Shown: positions 15,911 to 24,663 of the stretch, in pieces
Position numbering within the stretch: the first letter of the stretch is position 1
Layout: each line of letters begins with the position of its first letter
Assembly (NCBI GenBank): GCA_030834905.1
Contig: JAUQWZ010000042.1
Span: 29,054-93,053 of the forward strand
DNA: 64,000 nt
Reading direction: 5' to 3'
Origin: Aggregatilineales bacterium
GTDB lineage: Bacteria; Chloroflexota; Anaerolineae; Aggregatilineales; Phototrophicaceae
Notes under the pieces: model-generated
The model's database searches: none
Told to the model about the DNA's origin: nothing
The model's input: the letters and a program-made list of their open reading frames with translations, nothing else
Program-made: the position numbers and the translations under genes

Positions 15911-17078
15911 AAAATTCATCGTTCCGATTGGTCCGCAGCACCCGGCGCTCAAGGAGCCGGGGCACTTTGAGTTCACGGTTGACGGCGAAATCGTGACCGA
16001 CGCGACAGTGCGCCTGGGCTACGTGCATCGCGGCATCGAAAAAGCGACTGAATCGCGAAGTTGGGTGCAGAACCTGTACCTGCTGGAGCGCATCTGCGGC
16101 ATCTGCTCGCACATTCACGCCTTAGCCTACTGTCTGGGTGTGGAGAAGCTGGCGGGCGTGACGGTGCCGCCGCGCGCGCAGGCAGTTCGCGTGCTGGTGG
16201 CGGAACTGGAGCGCATCCACAGCCATCTGCTGTGGGTAGGCGTCGCCGCGCACGAAGCCGGTTTCGACACGCTGTTCATGTACAGTTGGCGCGACCGTGA
16301 AACGGTGATGGATCTGCTGGAAGCGCTGACCGGCAACCGCGTGAATTATTCGGCTAACCTGCTGGGCGGTGTGAAGATTGATGTCACCGACGAGCAAAGT
16401 GACGCGATCTGGCGCGGGCTGGACTTTCTGGAAGATCGCACGCGCCATTACCTCGATATCACCACCAGCGACAGCGTGTTCCTGCGGCGCACGCGCGGCA
16501 TCGGCGTCACCACGCCGGAACAGGCGAAAAGATTGGGGCTGGTCGGTCCCACGGCGCGGGCGTCGGGCATCTGGCACGATCTTCGCGTGGACGCGCCCTA
16601 TGCAGGCTATGCAGACTACCCGATCACTATGATTGTCTCCGACACCGGCGATCTTGAAACGCGATTTGTGGTTCGCATCAAAGAGCTGTTCGAAAGCTAC
16701 CGCGTGATTCGGCACATTCTCGACACCCTGCCCGACGGCGAACTGGTGACGCGCGTCCCGCGCCGCATCAAGGCGGGCGAAACCATCAGCCGGGTGGAAG
16801 CGCCGCGCGGCGAACTGTTCTATTTCATCCGAAGCAACGGGACGGATTCGCCGGAACGCATCAAAGTGCGCACGCCGACCATGTGCAACATGGCTTCGGT
16901 GCTGGCGCTGGCAGTCGGACACCAGCTTGCCGACATGCCGATGATTTTAGTGGGCGTTGACCCGTGTTTTTCGTGCAATGACCGGACAGTGGTGGTTGAT
17001 CAGGGCGGCGCGCGCGGCGGCTGGACGTGGGAGCAGCTTCGCCAGTATGGCATTGACTATTATCGGAGGCAGCCATGA
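15888..17078 (+). CDS. Group 4 [NiFe]-hydrogenase large subunit, NuoD/MbhL/HycE-like
   Basis: The 396-residue subunit keeps all four nickel-ligand cysteines: RICGICSHIH near residue 68 and DPCFSCNDR at 358-366. It is therefore a true hydrogenase subunit and not a NuoD or an Ehr-type protein, which lack these cysteines. A 30-residue extension follows R366; in E. coli HycE the protease HycI cuts after the equivalent arginine, and a HycI-like protease gene ends this operon. The YVHRGIEK segment near the N-terminus is shared with NuoD. Confidence 0.94.
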   Translation: MATQEKGRKFIVPIGPQHPALKEPGHFEFTVDGEIVTDATVRLGYVHRGIEKATESRSWVQNLYLLERICGICSHIHALAYCLGVEKLAGVTVPPRAQAVRVLVAELERIHSHLLWVGVAAHEAGFDTLFMYSWRDRETVMDLLEALTGNRVNYSANLLGGVKIDVTDEQSDAIWRGLDFLEDRTRHYLDITTSDSVFLRRTRGIGVTTPEQAKRLGLVGPTARASGIWHDLRVDAPYAGYADYPITMIVSDTGDLETRFVVRIKELFESYRVIRHILDTLPDGELVTRVPRRIKAGETISRVEAPRGELFYFIRSNGTDSPERIKVRTPTMCNMASVLALAVGHQLADMPMILVGVDPCFSCNDRTVVVDQGGARGGWTWEQLRQYGIDYYRRQP

Positions 17079-17989
17079 GTGAACTTCTGGCGCTGCTATT
17101 TTTCCCCGCTGGATTAAGTTTGCTGGCAGGCGGTCTGGTTTATGAATGGGTAGATCGCAAGCTGGTCGCCCGGCTGCAAAACCGGATGGGTCCGCGCTGG
17201 TACCAACCGCTGGCGGATATCGTGAAACTGCTGGCGAAAGAAGAGGTTATCCCGACGGGCGTCAATAAGCTCCTGTTCGTCGGGCTGCCGATTGCAGCGC
17301 TGGCAGGCGCGCTCACGTCGGCGCTGTACGTGCCGATGTTCGGCTTGGCTCCCAGTTTCAGCTTTCCGGGCGATCTGATCGTGGCGCTTTACCTGCTCAG
17401 CCTGCTGACACTGTGTACCGGACTGGCAGGCTCGAATACCACTAACACCTTTTCGCTGGTCGGCGCGACCCGGACGCTGACGCAGATGTTTTCGTATGAA
17501 GCGCCGTTTCTGCTGACGCTGCTTGGACCAGCACTGGCTGCCGGAACCTGGCAGATCGGCGGGATTGACGCCTATGCCCAGAACCATCTGCTGCTGCTGA
17601 CGCAGCCGATTGGTCTGCTGGTGGCGCTGATCGGTCTGATGGGCAAGCTGGAACTATCGCCGTTTGACTCGCCCGAAGCGGAGACGGAAATCGTTGCCGG
17701 GGCGCTGACCGAGTACAGCGGGCGCGGGCTGGCGTTATTTCGGTTGGGCAAAAATGTGGAGCTGGTCATCGGCTTGACGCTGGTGGCTTCGTTCTATCTC
17801 GGCGGGCTGGCAAACCCGCTTGAATTCCTGCTGAAAACCGGTGGGCTTCTGCTGGGATTATCGCTCATTCAGGCGGTCATGACCCGCTTACGCATCGATC
17901 AGACGGTAGGCATGTGGTGGCGCTATGGCGCGCTGCTGGTGCTGGCGCAGTGGCTGCTGCTGATCGTTACTCAAGGGACAGTATCATGA
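17075..17989 (+). CDS. NuoH/MbhM/HycD-like membrane subunit
   Basis: The 304-residue protein with about eight membrane helices anchors the hydrogenase module to the membrane. The family signature KLVARLQNRMGPRWYQPLAD and the acidic loop ELSPFDSPEAETEIVAGALT are both clear; the latter forms the link between the redox site and the ion path in complex I relatives. The ATG overlaps the large-subunit stop by ATGA. Confidence 0.93.
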   Translation: MSELLALLFFPAGLSLLAGGLVYEWVDRKLVARLQNRMGPRWYQPLADIVKLLAKEEVIPTGVNKLLFVGLPIAALAGALTSALYVPMFGLAPSFSFPGDLIVALYLLSLLTLCTGLAGSNTTNTFSLVGATRTLTQMFSYEAPFLLTLLGPALAAGTWQIGGIDAYAQNHLLLLTQPIGLLVALIGLMGKLELSPFDSPEAETEIVAGALTEYSGRGLALFRLGKNVELVIGLTLVASFYLGGLANPLEFLLKTGGLLLGLSLIQAVMTRLRIDQTVGMWWRYGALLVLAQWLLLIVTQGTVS

Positions 17990-18414
17990 AATTTGGCGCA
18001 ATGCTTGGCGATGTTTTCCAGTCCCTGTTCCGGCGTCCGGTGACCCGCGATTATCCGGTGGAGCGCAAGCCAGCCCCGGACAGGCTGCGGGGCAAACTGC
18101 ACTGGGATCCGACTAAATGCACCGGCTGCCGCCTTTGCAGCAAGGACTGTCCCGCCAATGCCATTGAAGTGACCATGGTGGACAAGGCGACCAAACGTAT
18201 TGTGATGACGTACCACATGGATCGCTGCACGTTCTGCGCGCAGTGCGTGCGATCCTGTTCACAGAACGCGCTCGAACTCTCCAACCATGAGTGGGAACTG
18301 GCGGGAACGAACAAGGCTGAATTCACGTTGTATTACGGAGATGAGGCTGATGTCCAACAATTCCTGGACAGCCGCGCTGGAACAGACCCTAAGCTCGCTG
18401 AAGAAAAGGAATGA
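17986..18414 (+). CDS. 2x[4Fe-4S] ferredoxin-type subunit, NuoI/MbhN-like
   Basis: The 142-residue polyferredoxin subunit has two complete CxxCxxCxxxCP-type motifs, CTGCRLCSKDCP at about residue 45 and CTFCAQCVRSC at about residue 81. It would accept electrons from reduced ferredoxin and feed the NuoB-like subunit. The ATG at 17986 overlaps the NuoH-like stop. The C-terminal third is hydrophilic and overlaps the downstream protease gene by 65 nt. Confidence 0.9.
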   Translation: MKFGAMLGDVFQSLFRRPVTRDYPVERKPAPDRLRGKLHWDPTKCTGCRLCSKDCPANAIEVTMVDKATKRIVMTYHMDRCTFCAQCVRSCSQNALELSNHEWELAGTNKAEFTLYYGDEADVQQFLDSRAGTDPKLAEEKE

Positions 18415-18862
18415 GCTTCCGCGCGTCGCCATTGTGGGGATCGGTCATGAGGTTCGCGGCGACGACGCGGCTGGACTGATCGTGGCGCGAAAGCTCCGGC
18501 GAATGCTGGCACATCGGGCGCACATTTTGGTCGTCGAAGGCGGTCATGCGCCAGAGAATTCGACCGGACCGCTGCGCCCGTTTGCGCCGGATCTGGTGCT
18601 GATGATCGATGCGGCACAACTGGACGCGCCGCCTGGAACCGTTCGCCTGCTGCCCTGGGAGCAGACGACGGGCTTGAGCGCCTCAAGCCATACGCTGCCG
18701 CCGTATATGGTCGCCAGATACATCACTATGGAACTGGGGTGCGAGGTTGCGCTGCTCGGAATTCAACCCTGCCACACAACCCTCCTGGTGGGGTTATCAC
18801 CGAAGATCAAAACCACCGTCGATGATATCGTGACCCATCTGCTTGATGCCTTGCCCGCCTGA
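18350..18862 (+). CDS. Hydrogenase maturation protease, HycI/HyaD type
   Basis: The 170-residue protein has the family motif AIVGIGHEVRGDDAAGLIVA and the second acidic motif LMIDAAQ. It differs clearly from the protease encoded at 9900-10478, so the operon carries one protease per large subunit. It probably trims the 30-residue tail of the group 4 large subunit. The ATG at 18350 has GGAG at a spacing of 9 nt; the ATG at 18341 would place the ribosome-binding site against the start. It is the last gene of the operon; a convergent gene ends 14 nt beyond it. Confidence 0.87.
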   Translation: MSNNSWTAALEQTLSSLKKRNELPRVAIVGIGHEVRGDDAAGLIVARKLRRMLAHRAHILVVEGGHAPENSTGPLRPFAPDLVLMIDAAQLDAPPGTVRLLPWEQTTGLSASSHTLPPYMVARYITMELGCEVALLGIQPCHTTLLVGLSPKIKTTVDDIVTHLLDALPA

Positions 18863-18875
18863 CTGCTGCTGTCGG

Positions 18876-20654
18876 CTAAGGCACAAATGATGTTTCGCGC
18901 GGGCGAGTGAAAGCCAAACCGATCACCTTGCCGCGTTTCGGATCGATGGACAGGCGCATATCCACCATGCCCTGATGACCCAGCAGCCGCAGACGCGCCG
19001 CTTTGGTGCCGTCGCCTTCCAGAACCTCCCCCAGACGCAGTTTGCCATACTGAATCCGCAGAGCGTCGAACTGGACGCGGGCTGACCTGTGCCTAAGCCT
19101 GCGATCCAGCAGCGTTTTTGCCTGGCTGTCATCCCATTGATTGATGAGCGCCACCAAACCCGCCGCGATCTCCCTGAATGCTGGCGTTAACTTCCGGGCT
19201 GCCGTAATCTGCCAGTACTGAAGTCTGGGCGGCATCGTCGGAGATAGGGTGACGAACAGTTCGATGCGTCCGCTGCGGCAGTTCATACGCCAGCGCCCGC
19301 GCAGCGCATTCTCCGGCTCAATCGCGGTCACGGCGCGGCACTTTCCGAAATCGGCGCGAAGCCTGGCGAACTGCTCGCGCCGCTTCTCCAGAGGTTGATC
19401 GAGGAAGAATGACTTGGTTGCCATGTCGATGATGGTCTGGTCGTCCCAGCGTTCGTAAAGCTGCGCCAGCGTGTCCTGAACCGCCAGCAGCGCCGGTGTT
19501 GGCTGAATGATGCGCGGCTGGATCGTTTTCGCCCGGCGCAGATCGTACAGAATCTCGGTCAGGCGCTGTCCGGGTGATGTATAGGTCAGATTGGCGAACC
19601 CGACCAGACCGACGCCGTAATCTGGCAGCAGGCGATAAAACGTGCCGTAACCGGGCAAGCCGCCGCCGTGTGCCACCGAATAACCGAGGATTGAATCCTG
19701 GGTGATGCGCAGCCCATAGCCGTAACCGTCGCTCAATACCAGCACTGGCGCGGCGGGCGCAGCCCGGGATGCGGCGACGCCGCTGTGACGTGCCATCTGC
19801 TGCATTTCACGCAGGGAGCTTCGTCGCACCGGTCCATTGTCGGCTTCGTCGCGCGGCGGAAACGCCGACAGCAAAAACGCCATGTAGCGGGCAAAGTCGG
19901 TAATGGTGGTGAACAATCCACCCATCGACGCGAAGGCACCGTCTGCCAGCGGCGGCTCGGCTGTCCACTGGTTTTCTTCGCGGCGGTACCCCATCGCCAG
20001 CCGTTCCGGCGCTACCTGGCTGACGTCAAAGGTGCTGGAGGACATGCCCAGCGGCTTCAGGATGGCTTCCTGCACGTAGCGCTGATAGGGCATCCCGGAA
20101 ACGACGGTTACGATTCGTCCGAGGACAGCGTAGCCGTAATTGGAGTATTCGTAAGCCACGCCCGGCGGGTTTGAGAACGAAATACCGCTTTTCATCCAGG
20201 TCGAGAACGTCGCGTCGGCGGCGGCAAGCTGCCGGTCAGCCCAGGGATCGTCCTGCGGCAAGCCAGCGTTCATGGTGAGCAGTTGGCGCACCGTAATCGC
20301 CGCCGAGTCGCGGGTAGGATATTGCAGGTCAGCGAGTTCGGGCACGATCTGCGCCACCGGCGCGTCAAGCTGAAGCCGCCCGTCGTCCCGCAGCTTCAGA
20401 ACAGCCATCGCCGTAAAGCTTTTGCTCATCGAGGCAATGCGAAAGACGCTGTCCGGCGTCACCGGAATCCGGCTGTCGATATTCTGCACACCCATGCCGC
20501 CAGCCGCGATCAATTCGCCGTTGGCGACTACGCCGTATGCCAGCCCCGGCACATGGCTTTGTTCCATGAACTGTCGAAAACGCGCCTCGATCCTGGCACG
20601 CACAGCCGGTGACAACAAACGATCCCTGTTGAGTGAAGCAGAATCAGCCGCCAC
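18876..20654 (-). CDS. Serine beta-lactamase-like hydrolase / peptidase
   Basis: The 592-residue protein belongs to the class C beta-lactamase / D-Ala-D-Ala carboxypeptidase / esterase family. The catalytic motifs are S75-M-S-K78 in RIASMSKSFTAM and Y170-S-N172, with an HGGGLPGYG segment in place of the KTG box. The last 200 residues form an extra C-terminal domain. There is no clear signal peptide, so it may be cytosolic. The start is a GTG with AAAGGA 7 nt upstream. Substrate unknown; an esterase or peptidase is as likely as a beta-lactamase. Confidence 0.87.
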   Translation of the reverse strand: MAADSASLNRDRLLSPAVRARIEARFRQFMEQSHVPGLAYGVVANGELIAAGGMGVQNIDSRIPVTPDSVFRIASMSKSFTAMAVLKLRDDGRLQLDAPVAQIVPELADLQYPTRDSAAITVRQLLTMNAGLPQDDPWADRQLAAADATFSTWMKSGISFSNPPGVAYEYSNYGYAVLGRIVTVVSGMPYQRYVQEAILKPLGMSSSTFDVSQVAPERLAMGYRREENQWTAEPPLADGAFASMGGLFTTITDFARYMAFLLSAFPPRDEADNGPVRRSSLREMQQMARHSGVAASRAAPAAPVLVLSDGYGYGLRITQDSILGYSVAHGGGLPGYGTFYRLLPDYGVGLVGFANLTYTSPGQRLTEILYDLRRAKTIQPRIIQPTPALLAVQDTLAQLYERWDDQTIIDMATKSFFLDQPLEKRREQFARLRADFGKCRAVTAIEPENALRGRWRMNCRSGRIELFVTLSPTMPPRLQYWQITAARKLTPAFREIAAGLVALINQWDDSQAKTLLDRRLRHRSARVQFDALRIQYGKLRLGEVLEGDGTKAARLRLLGHQGMVDMRLSIDPKRGKVIGLAFTRPRETSFVP

Positions 20655-20707
20655 TGGTTTATCCTTTGGGAGCGACGATGATGTTACAGCATACCGGATA
20701 AGGTTCG

Positions 20708-22708
20708 CTATTCCTCAGCCTTCATGCGGAAATCGAAGGCTGGCGGCAGCGGGTGTTCACGGACGACCTGCGCCATCAGCGTTTCATTGACGGGTACATG
20801 CTTTTCACGGCTCAGCCGTTCGGCATGATAGCGGAACCAGAGATCGGTCAGGATTTCATCGCCCTCGCGATAATCCACAATCTCGAAGCCTTCGTCAAAG
20901 CGCTGCCCGACCCGATCCAGATCGCCGACTGCCAGCCCGGCTTCCACTTCCAGCAGGCGCAGACGCCCGTGTTGGCGCGCCGCTTCCGGCTGCCCGGACA
21001 GCAGCCGCAGGAAGTCGCGCGCGCGTCCCGCGTCAATCAGGGCGCGGGCGGTTTCGACCAGCAGCGGAACTGCCTCTGGACGAAGCTCGAACGCCTCCAG
21101 CAGATAAGACGCCGCTTCATTCACCTGTCCGTTCTGGCGGGCTAAGACTGCCAGATTGCGCAGCGCCCAGGGCGTCCGCCGAATCGCCAGCGATTGTTCC
21201 CACGCCTGGCGCGCGCCGCTGGAGTCGCCGTCGTGCAGGCGCATGGTTCCCAGGTGCAGCCACGCTTCCCATCCGGCGGCATTCTGGCGCTGGACAGCCG
21301 TTTCCAGCAGAGCCTGCCATTCAGCCTGAACCAGTATGCCAGCGCCGGGAACATCGGAATCTGAATCGGGGAAGCGTCCGGTCTTGAGGAGCGCGAGCCA
21401 GGGCTGCTGCGCGGCGCTCAAAGCTCCCGAAAAATCGAGTCCAACGCCAGCGAACGGCGGCAGCCCCGCCGCCCGACGGCGCTGCGTTTCCAACTCGCCC
21501 CAACCTGACCCAGCGTGCAGAACCTCAGTTGGCGGCTGGTCTTTCCATGCTTCACTGCGTTGGTACTCGGCTTCAAATGCCGGTCGCGGCGCGAGCTTTT
21601 CCAGCCCAGACTCTATTTCAGCGCGTGCCGCCTGCCAGTTTTCGCCATGAACCTCCTGCGGATCGGCTTCCATCAAGCCGTAGCCTTCCAGCCACGACCA
21701 TTCAGCCAGCGGCGGCATGGTGGCGTATTCAAGCTGTGTGGGGGCAAGCCCGGCTTGAATCTCCAGGTAATCATGGCTGGAGCCGTTCAGCCATTCCTGC
21801 CAGCGCCTGCCGCCTTGCCCGGTGCCCCAGAGAAACAGCTTTCGCCCGTGAAGCCGGTCAGTCGAGACGTGGATCAAGCCTTTGCCGCTGGCGTCCAGCG
21901 CGGTGATCCAGGGGCGCTGCTGGTCGGGAATCAGGAAGAAGTAATCTGCCGCGCGCCGGAAGCGGGTTGTGTAGGTGATGTCCTGACCATCGACCAGTGG
22001 AACGGGAACGGTCTGTAAATCGTCCACCGACAGCGCGTAGCGATAAGATTCGTCGGCGGGCGCGAGCACGCGAACATCCTCGCGTTCTGGCACCGCGATA
22101 TTTGACCACCAATACATCGGCAGCAGCTGGTCGAACGGGTTGACGATGCGAACGCGAACGTACAGGATTTCCGAGCCGTCCGGCAGATAAGCGTCAATCT
22201 GATACGCCGCCTGACGAATTCGTTCCCATTCATACAACCGCAGGACGGGCATTCCATCCGGGGTATCCACACGGGCGGCAAACAGCGGCGCGCAGGTGAA
22301 CGGCGTATGGGCGATGACACCCATATTCCACTCGACGCCGCCGCTGAACCAGGCATTGCGCATCGCCAGATTCGCGGGCTGTAACAAGGGGTTGACGTAC
22401 AGCAGTTCGCGGTTGGTCGGCTTGTGCAAAAGCGACCACAACCGCCCGCCGTAGTCCAGCAGAAAAGCCGCCCGCAGTACGTCGTTCTCCAGCACCGCCA
22501 TTTTTACGTCAGTCATGCGCCGTTCGCGCGTGTAACCATCCTGAACGGTGTACGGCAGATAGTCCCGGAGATAGCCCGCCTCAGGATCGCTTTCCGGCTT
22601 ACCTGAAAGCACTGGCTGATGGATTGGCTGCTGAAAAGAAGGCAGAGGATTTTCGGAACCCAACGGCGCGACCGACATGCGCCAGGTCTCAAGGCGTAAG
22701 GTGCTCAC
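20708..22708 (-). CDS. DUF5107-domain protein with TPR-like C-terminal half
   Basis: The 666-residue protein has an N-terminal region typical of DUF5107 proteins, with features of a galactose-mutarotase-like beta-sandwich (FLLDYGGRLWSLLHKPTNRE, GGVEWNMGVIAHTPF, PMYWWSNIAVP). The C-terminal part, after about residue 460, consists of helical TPR-like repeats. Such proteins often lie in glycan-utilisation clusters and may bind or cleave oligosaccharides, but no catalytic role is shown. The GTG start has AGGA 8 nt upstream. It follows the sugar-transporter genes after a hairpin at 22733-22763. Confidence 0.75.
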   Translation of the reverse strand: MSTLRLETWRMSVAPLGSENPLPSFQQPIHQPVLSGKPESDPEAGYLRDYLPYTVQDGYTRERRMTDVKMAVLENDVLRAAFLLDYGGRLWSLLHKPTNRELLYVNPLLQPANLAMRNAWFSGGVEWNMGVIAHTPFTCAPLFAARVDTPDGMPVLRLYEWERIRQAAYQIDAYLPDGSEILYVRVRIVNPFDQLLPMYWWSNIAVPEREDVRVLAPADESYRYALSVDDLQTVPVPLVDGQDITYTTRFRRAADYFFLIPDQQRPWITALDASGKGLIHVSTDRLHGRKLFLWGTGQGGRRWQEWLNGSSHDYLEIQAGLAPTQLEYATMPPLAEWSWLEGYGLMEADPQEVHGENWQAARAEIESGLEKLAPRPAFEAEYQRSEAWKDQPPTEVLHAGSGWGELETQRRRAAGLPPFAGVGLDFSGALSAAQQPWLALLKTGRFPDSDSDVPGAGILVQAEWQALLETAVQRQNAAGWEAWLHLGTMRLHDGDSSGARQAWEQSLAIRRTPWALRNLAVLARQNGQVNEAASYLLEAFELRPEAVPLLVETARALIDAGRARDFLRLLSGQPEAARQHGRLRLLEVEAGLAVGDLDRVGQRFDEGFEIVDYREGDEILTDLWFRYHAERLSREKHVPVNETLMAQVVREHPLPPAFDFRMKAEE

Positions 22709-22732
22709 TTGTTTTGTCCTGTTTACAACAAA

Positions 22733-22763
22733 GCCCGCCTGCCGGTGTCAGGGCAGGGCGGGC
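22733..22763 (-). terminator. Intrinsic terminator or attenuator after the sugar permease
   Basis: A GC-rich stem (GCCCGCC plus TGCC, one bulge, 7-nt loop) is followed on the minus strand by TTTGTTGT. It lies between the permease stop and the DUF5107 start and probably limits read-through. Confidence 0.62.
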
Positions 22764-22787
22764 GTATCATCCAAAGTTGGCTTCCGT

Positions 22788-23675
22788 CTATTTCACAGAG
22801 CCAAGCGTCATTCCCGAAATCATCCGTTCAGACAGAATGACGAACAAAATGATCGTCGGCACGACGACGATGACGACACCGGCGAATAAGCCCGCCCAGT
22901 CACCCGAATAGGTCATCGAATTTTTGAGCGTGTACAGGCTGAGCGACAGCGGGCGCAGCCCCGGATCCTGAATGAAGATCAGCGCAAGCTGGAACTCGTT
23001 CCATAAGCCGATGAAATTGAAGATCGAGGCGGTCAGCAAGCCGGGCGACGCCAGCGGCAGCATGACTTTGCGGAATACCTGAAAATCAGTCGCGCCGTCG
23101 ATCACGGCGGCATCTTCAAGCTCTGAAGGCAGGCTGCTGAAAAAGCCCGTCAGAATGTAGACGGTGAATGGCACCGACAGACTGACATAGACGAGAATCA
23201 AACCGGGTATCGTGTTGATCAGCTTAATGCCAGCCAGCAGCGCGAACAGCGGGATGAACAGCAGCGGATAAGGAATGCCGATGCCGGCGATAAACACCAT
23301 CGTCAGCAGACCGCGTCCTTTGAAGCGCGCGCGGCTGAGAATGTACGATGCTGGCGCGGACACCGCGATGATGACGATGACGGAAAGCCCGACGATCACC
23401 AGGCTGTTGAGGAAAGACTGCCCAACCTGCGAGTTCAGCCAGACACGCTCGTAATTCACAAACTGCGGATCAGCCGGAAAGCTGAACGGCTCGCGAAAAA
23501 CCTCACGGTTCGTCTTTAGCGACGCCAGCACAACCCACGACAGCGCCAGAATAGTGAACAGCGACCATGCGCCCAGAAAGAGGTAGGAAGGCACATGTTT
23601 GAGCTGCAAGCGCGATTTTCTACGTTCCTTTGATTGCGCAGCCGCCTGCTCAAGTTTTAGTGACCGTTCAGCCAT
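22788..23675 (-). CDS. Sugar ABC transporter permease, MalG type
   Basis: The 295-residue CUT1 permease has six membrane segments. Its EAA loop reads ELEDAAVIDGATDFQVFRKV followed by MLPLASPG. The ATG at 23675 was chosen because AGAGAGG stands 7 nt ahead; the ATG at 23681 would leave only 1 nt. It pairs with the permease at 23688-24575. No ATPase gene is in the cluster, as for the ugp-type importer, so a shared ATPase is likely. Confidence 0.86.
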   Translation of the reverse strand: MAERSLKLEQAAAQSKERRKSRLQLKHVPSYLFLGAWSLFTILALSWVVLASLKTNREVFREPFSFPADPQFVNYERVWLNSQVGQSFLNSLVIVGLSVIVIIAVSAPASYILSRARFKGRGLLTMVFIAGIGIPYPLLFIPLFALLAGIKLINTIPGLILVYVSLSVPFTVYILTGFFSSLPSELEDAAVIDGATDFQVFRKVMLPLASPGLLTASIFNFIGLWNEFQLALIFIQDPGLRPLSLSLYTLKNSMTYSGDWAGLFAGVVIVVVPTIILFVILSERMISGMTLGSVK

Positions 23676-23687
23676 TACCATCCCTCT

Positions 23688-24575
23688 CTAGTATTGGTAC
23701 ACTTCTCGGCGTGTCACACGGCGCAGGACGAGTACGATCAGGATCACGACCAGCAGCAGCATTACGCCGACCGCCGTCGCATACCCCAGGCGGTAGATCG
23801 GCTGACGCTGACCGAAGCCGAGAATGTACAGGTACACAGCAACCGTGTAGGAATTCGGGTTCGGCTCAAGTCCGGTAAACGCAAATGGAAACTCAAAAAT
23901 CTTAACCGCGTGAATGCTCCACAACACCATTCCAATGGCGATTACGTCTGAGAGCAGCGGTACGGTGATGTGGCGAAACTGCTGGAAGTCGGTCGCGCCG
24001 TCGAGCTTGGCGGATTCGTAGAAGTCGGGCGGAATTTTATCGACGCCCGCCAGCAGAAGGACAACGTAGAAGCCGACTTCAATCCAGATGATGGCGATCA
24101 TCATGGCGGCGGCGATGGTGTCCGGACCCATCCACGGGAAACGCGCCAGCTCGGTTAAGCCAAGCGCGTCAAACACGGCGGCAAACAATCCCGTTCGCGG
24201 GGTGTACATATAGCCCCACAGCGTCGTCAGGGCGATGACAGCGATGATGTTCGGCAGAAAGATGACACCGCGAAAGAACTTCTTGCCACGAATTCCCGAC
24301 GACAGCATCATCGTCATAACAAAGGCGATGCCAAAAATGACGATTCCGCCGATTATGAGAATGGCGATGGTGTTCCCCATGCTCGTCCAGAACAGACGAT
24401 CAGACATCAGTTCCTGGAAATTGCGCATACCAATGAAGCGCGGCGCTTCGCCAAAGCCACTCCAGTCATAGAGACTGTAAACGAGCGCCTGAATGGTGGG
24501 CACCAGGAAGAAGGTGAGGTAGAGCGCAGACGCCGGGAGCAGTAATAAAATAATGAAACGATTTGAAACTTTCAT
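23688..24575 (-). CDS. Sugar ABC transporter permease, MalF type
   Basis: The 295-residue first permease of the CUT1 importer has an N-terminal segment LLLPASALYLTFFLVPTIQ and an EAA loop PPDFYESAKLDGATDFQQFR followed by HITVPLLS. It is encoded between the binding protein (24664-25965) and the second permease. A hairpin (24615-24639) separates it from the binding-protein gene. Confidence 0.86.
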   Translation of the reverse strand: MKVSNRFIILLLLPASALYLTFFLVPTIQALVYSLYDWSGFGEAPRFIGMRNFQELMSDRLFWTSMGNTIAILIIGGIVIFGIAFVMTMMLSSGIRGKKFFRGVIFLPNIIAVIALTTLWGYMYTPRTGLFAAVFDALGLTELARFPWMGPDTIAAAMMIAIIWIEVGFYVVLLLAGVDKIPPDFYESAKLDGATDFQQFRHITVPLLSDVIAIGMVLWSIHAVKIFEFPFAFTGLEPNPNSYTVAVYLYILGFGQRQPIYRLGYATAVGVMLLLVVILIVLVLRRVTRREVYQY

Positions 24576-24614
24576 AGGATTCAGCCGCTTCGTCTAAGGA
24601 CAGATTGTTGGGCA

Positions 24615-24639
24615 GAGGGTGAGGACAAGCCCCACCCTC
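24615..24639 (-). terminator. Intercistronic hairpin after the sugar-binding protein gene
   Basis: The stem GAGGGTGAGG / CCCCACCCTC (one mismatch) with a 5-nt loop lies between the binding-protein stop and the permease start. It has the same place and presumably the same role as the hairpins at 3537-3573 and 38497-38556. Confidence 0.5.
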
Positions 24640-24663
24640 ATGCGAATCGGGCTGAGAAATACT

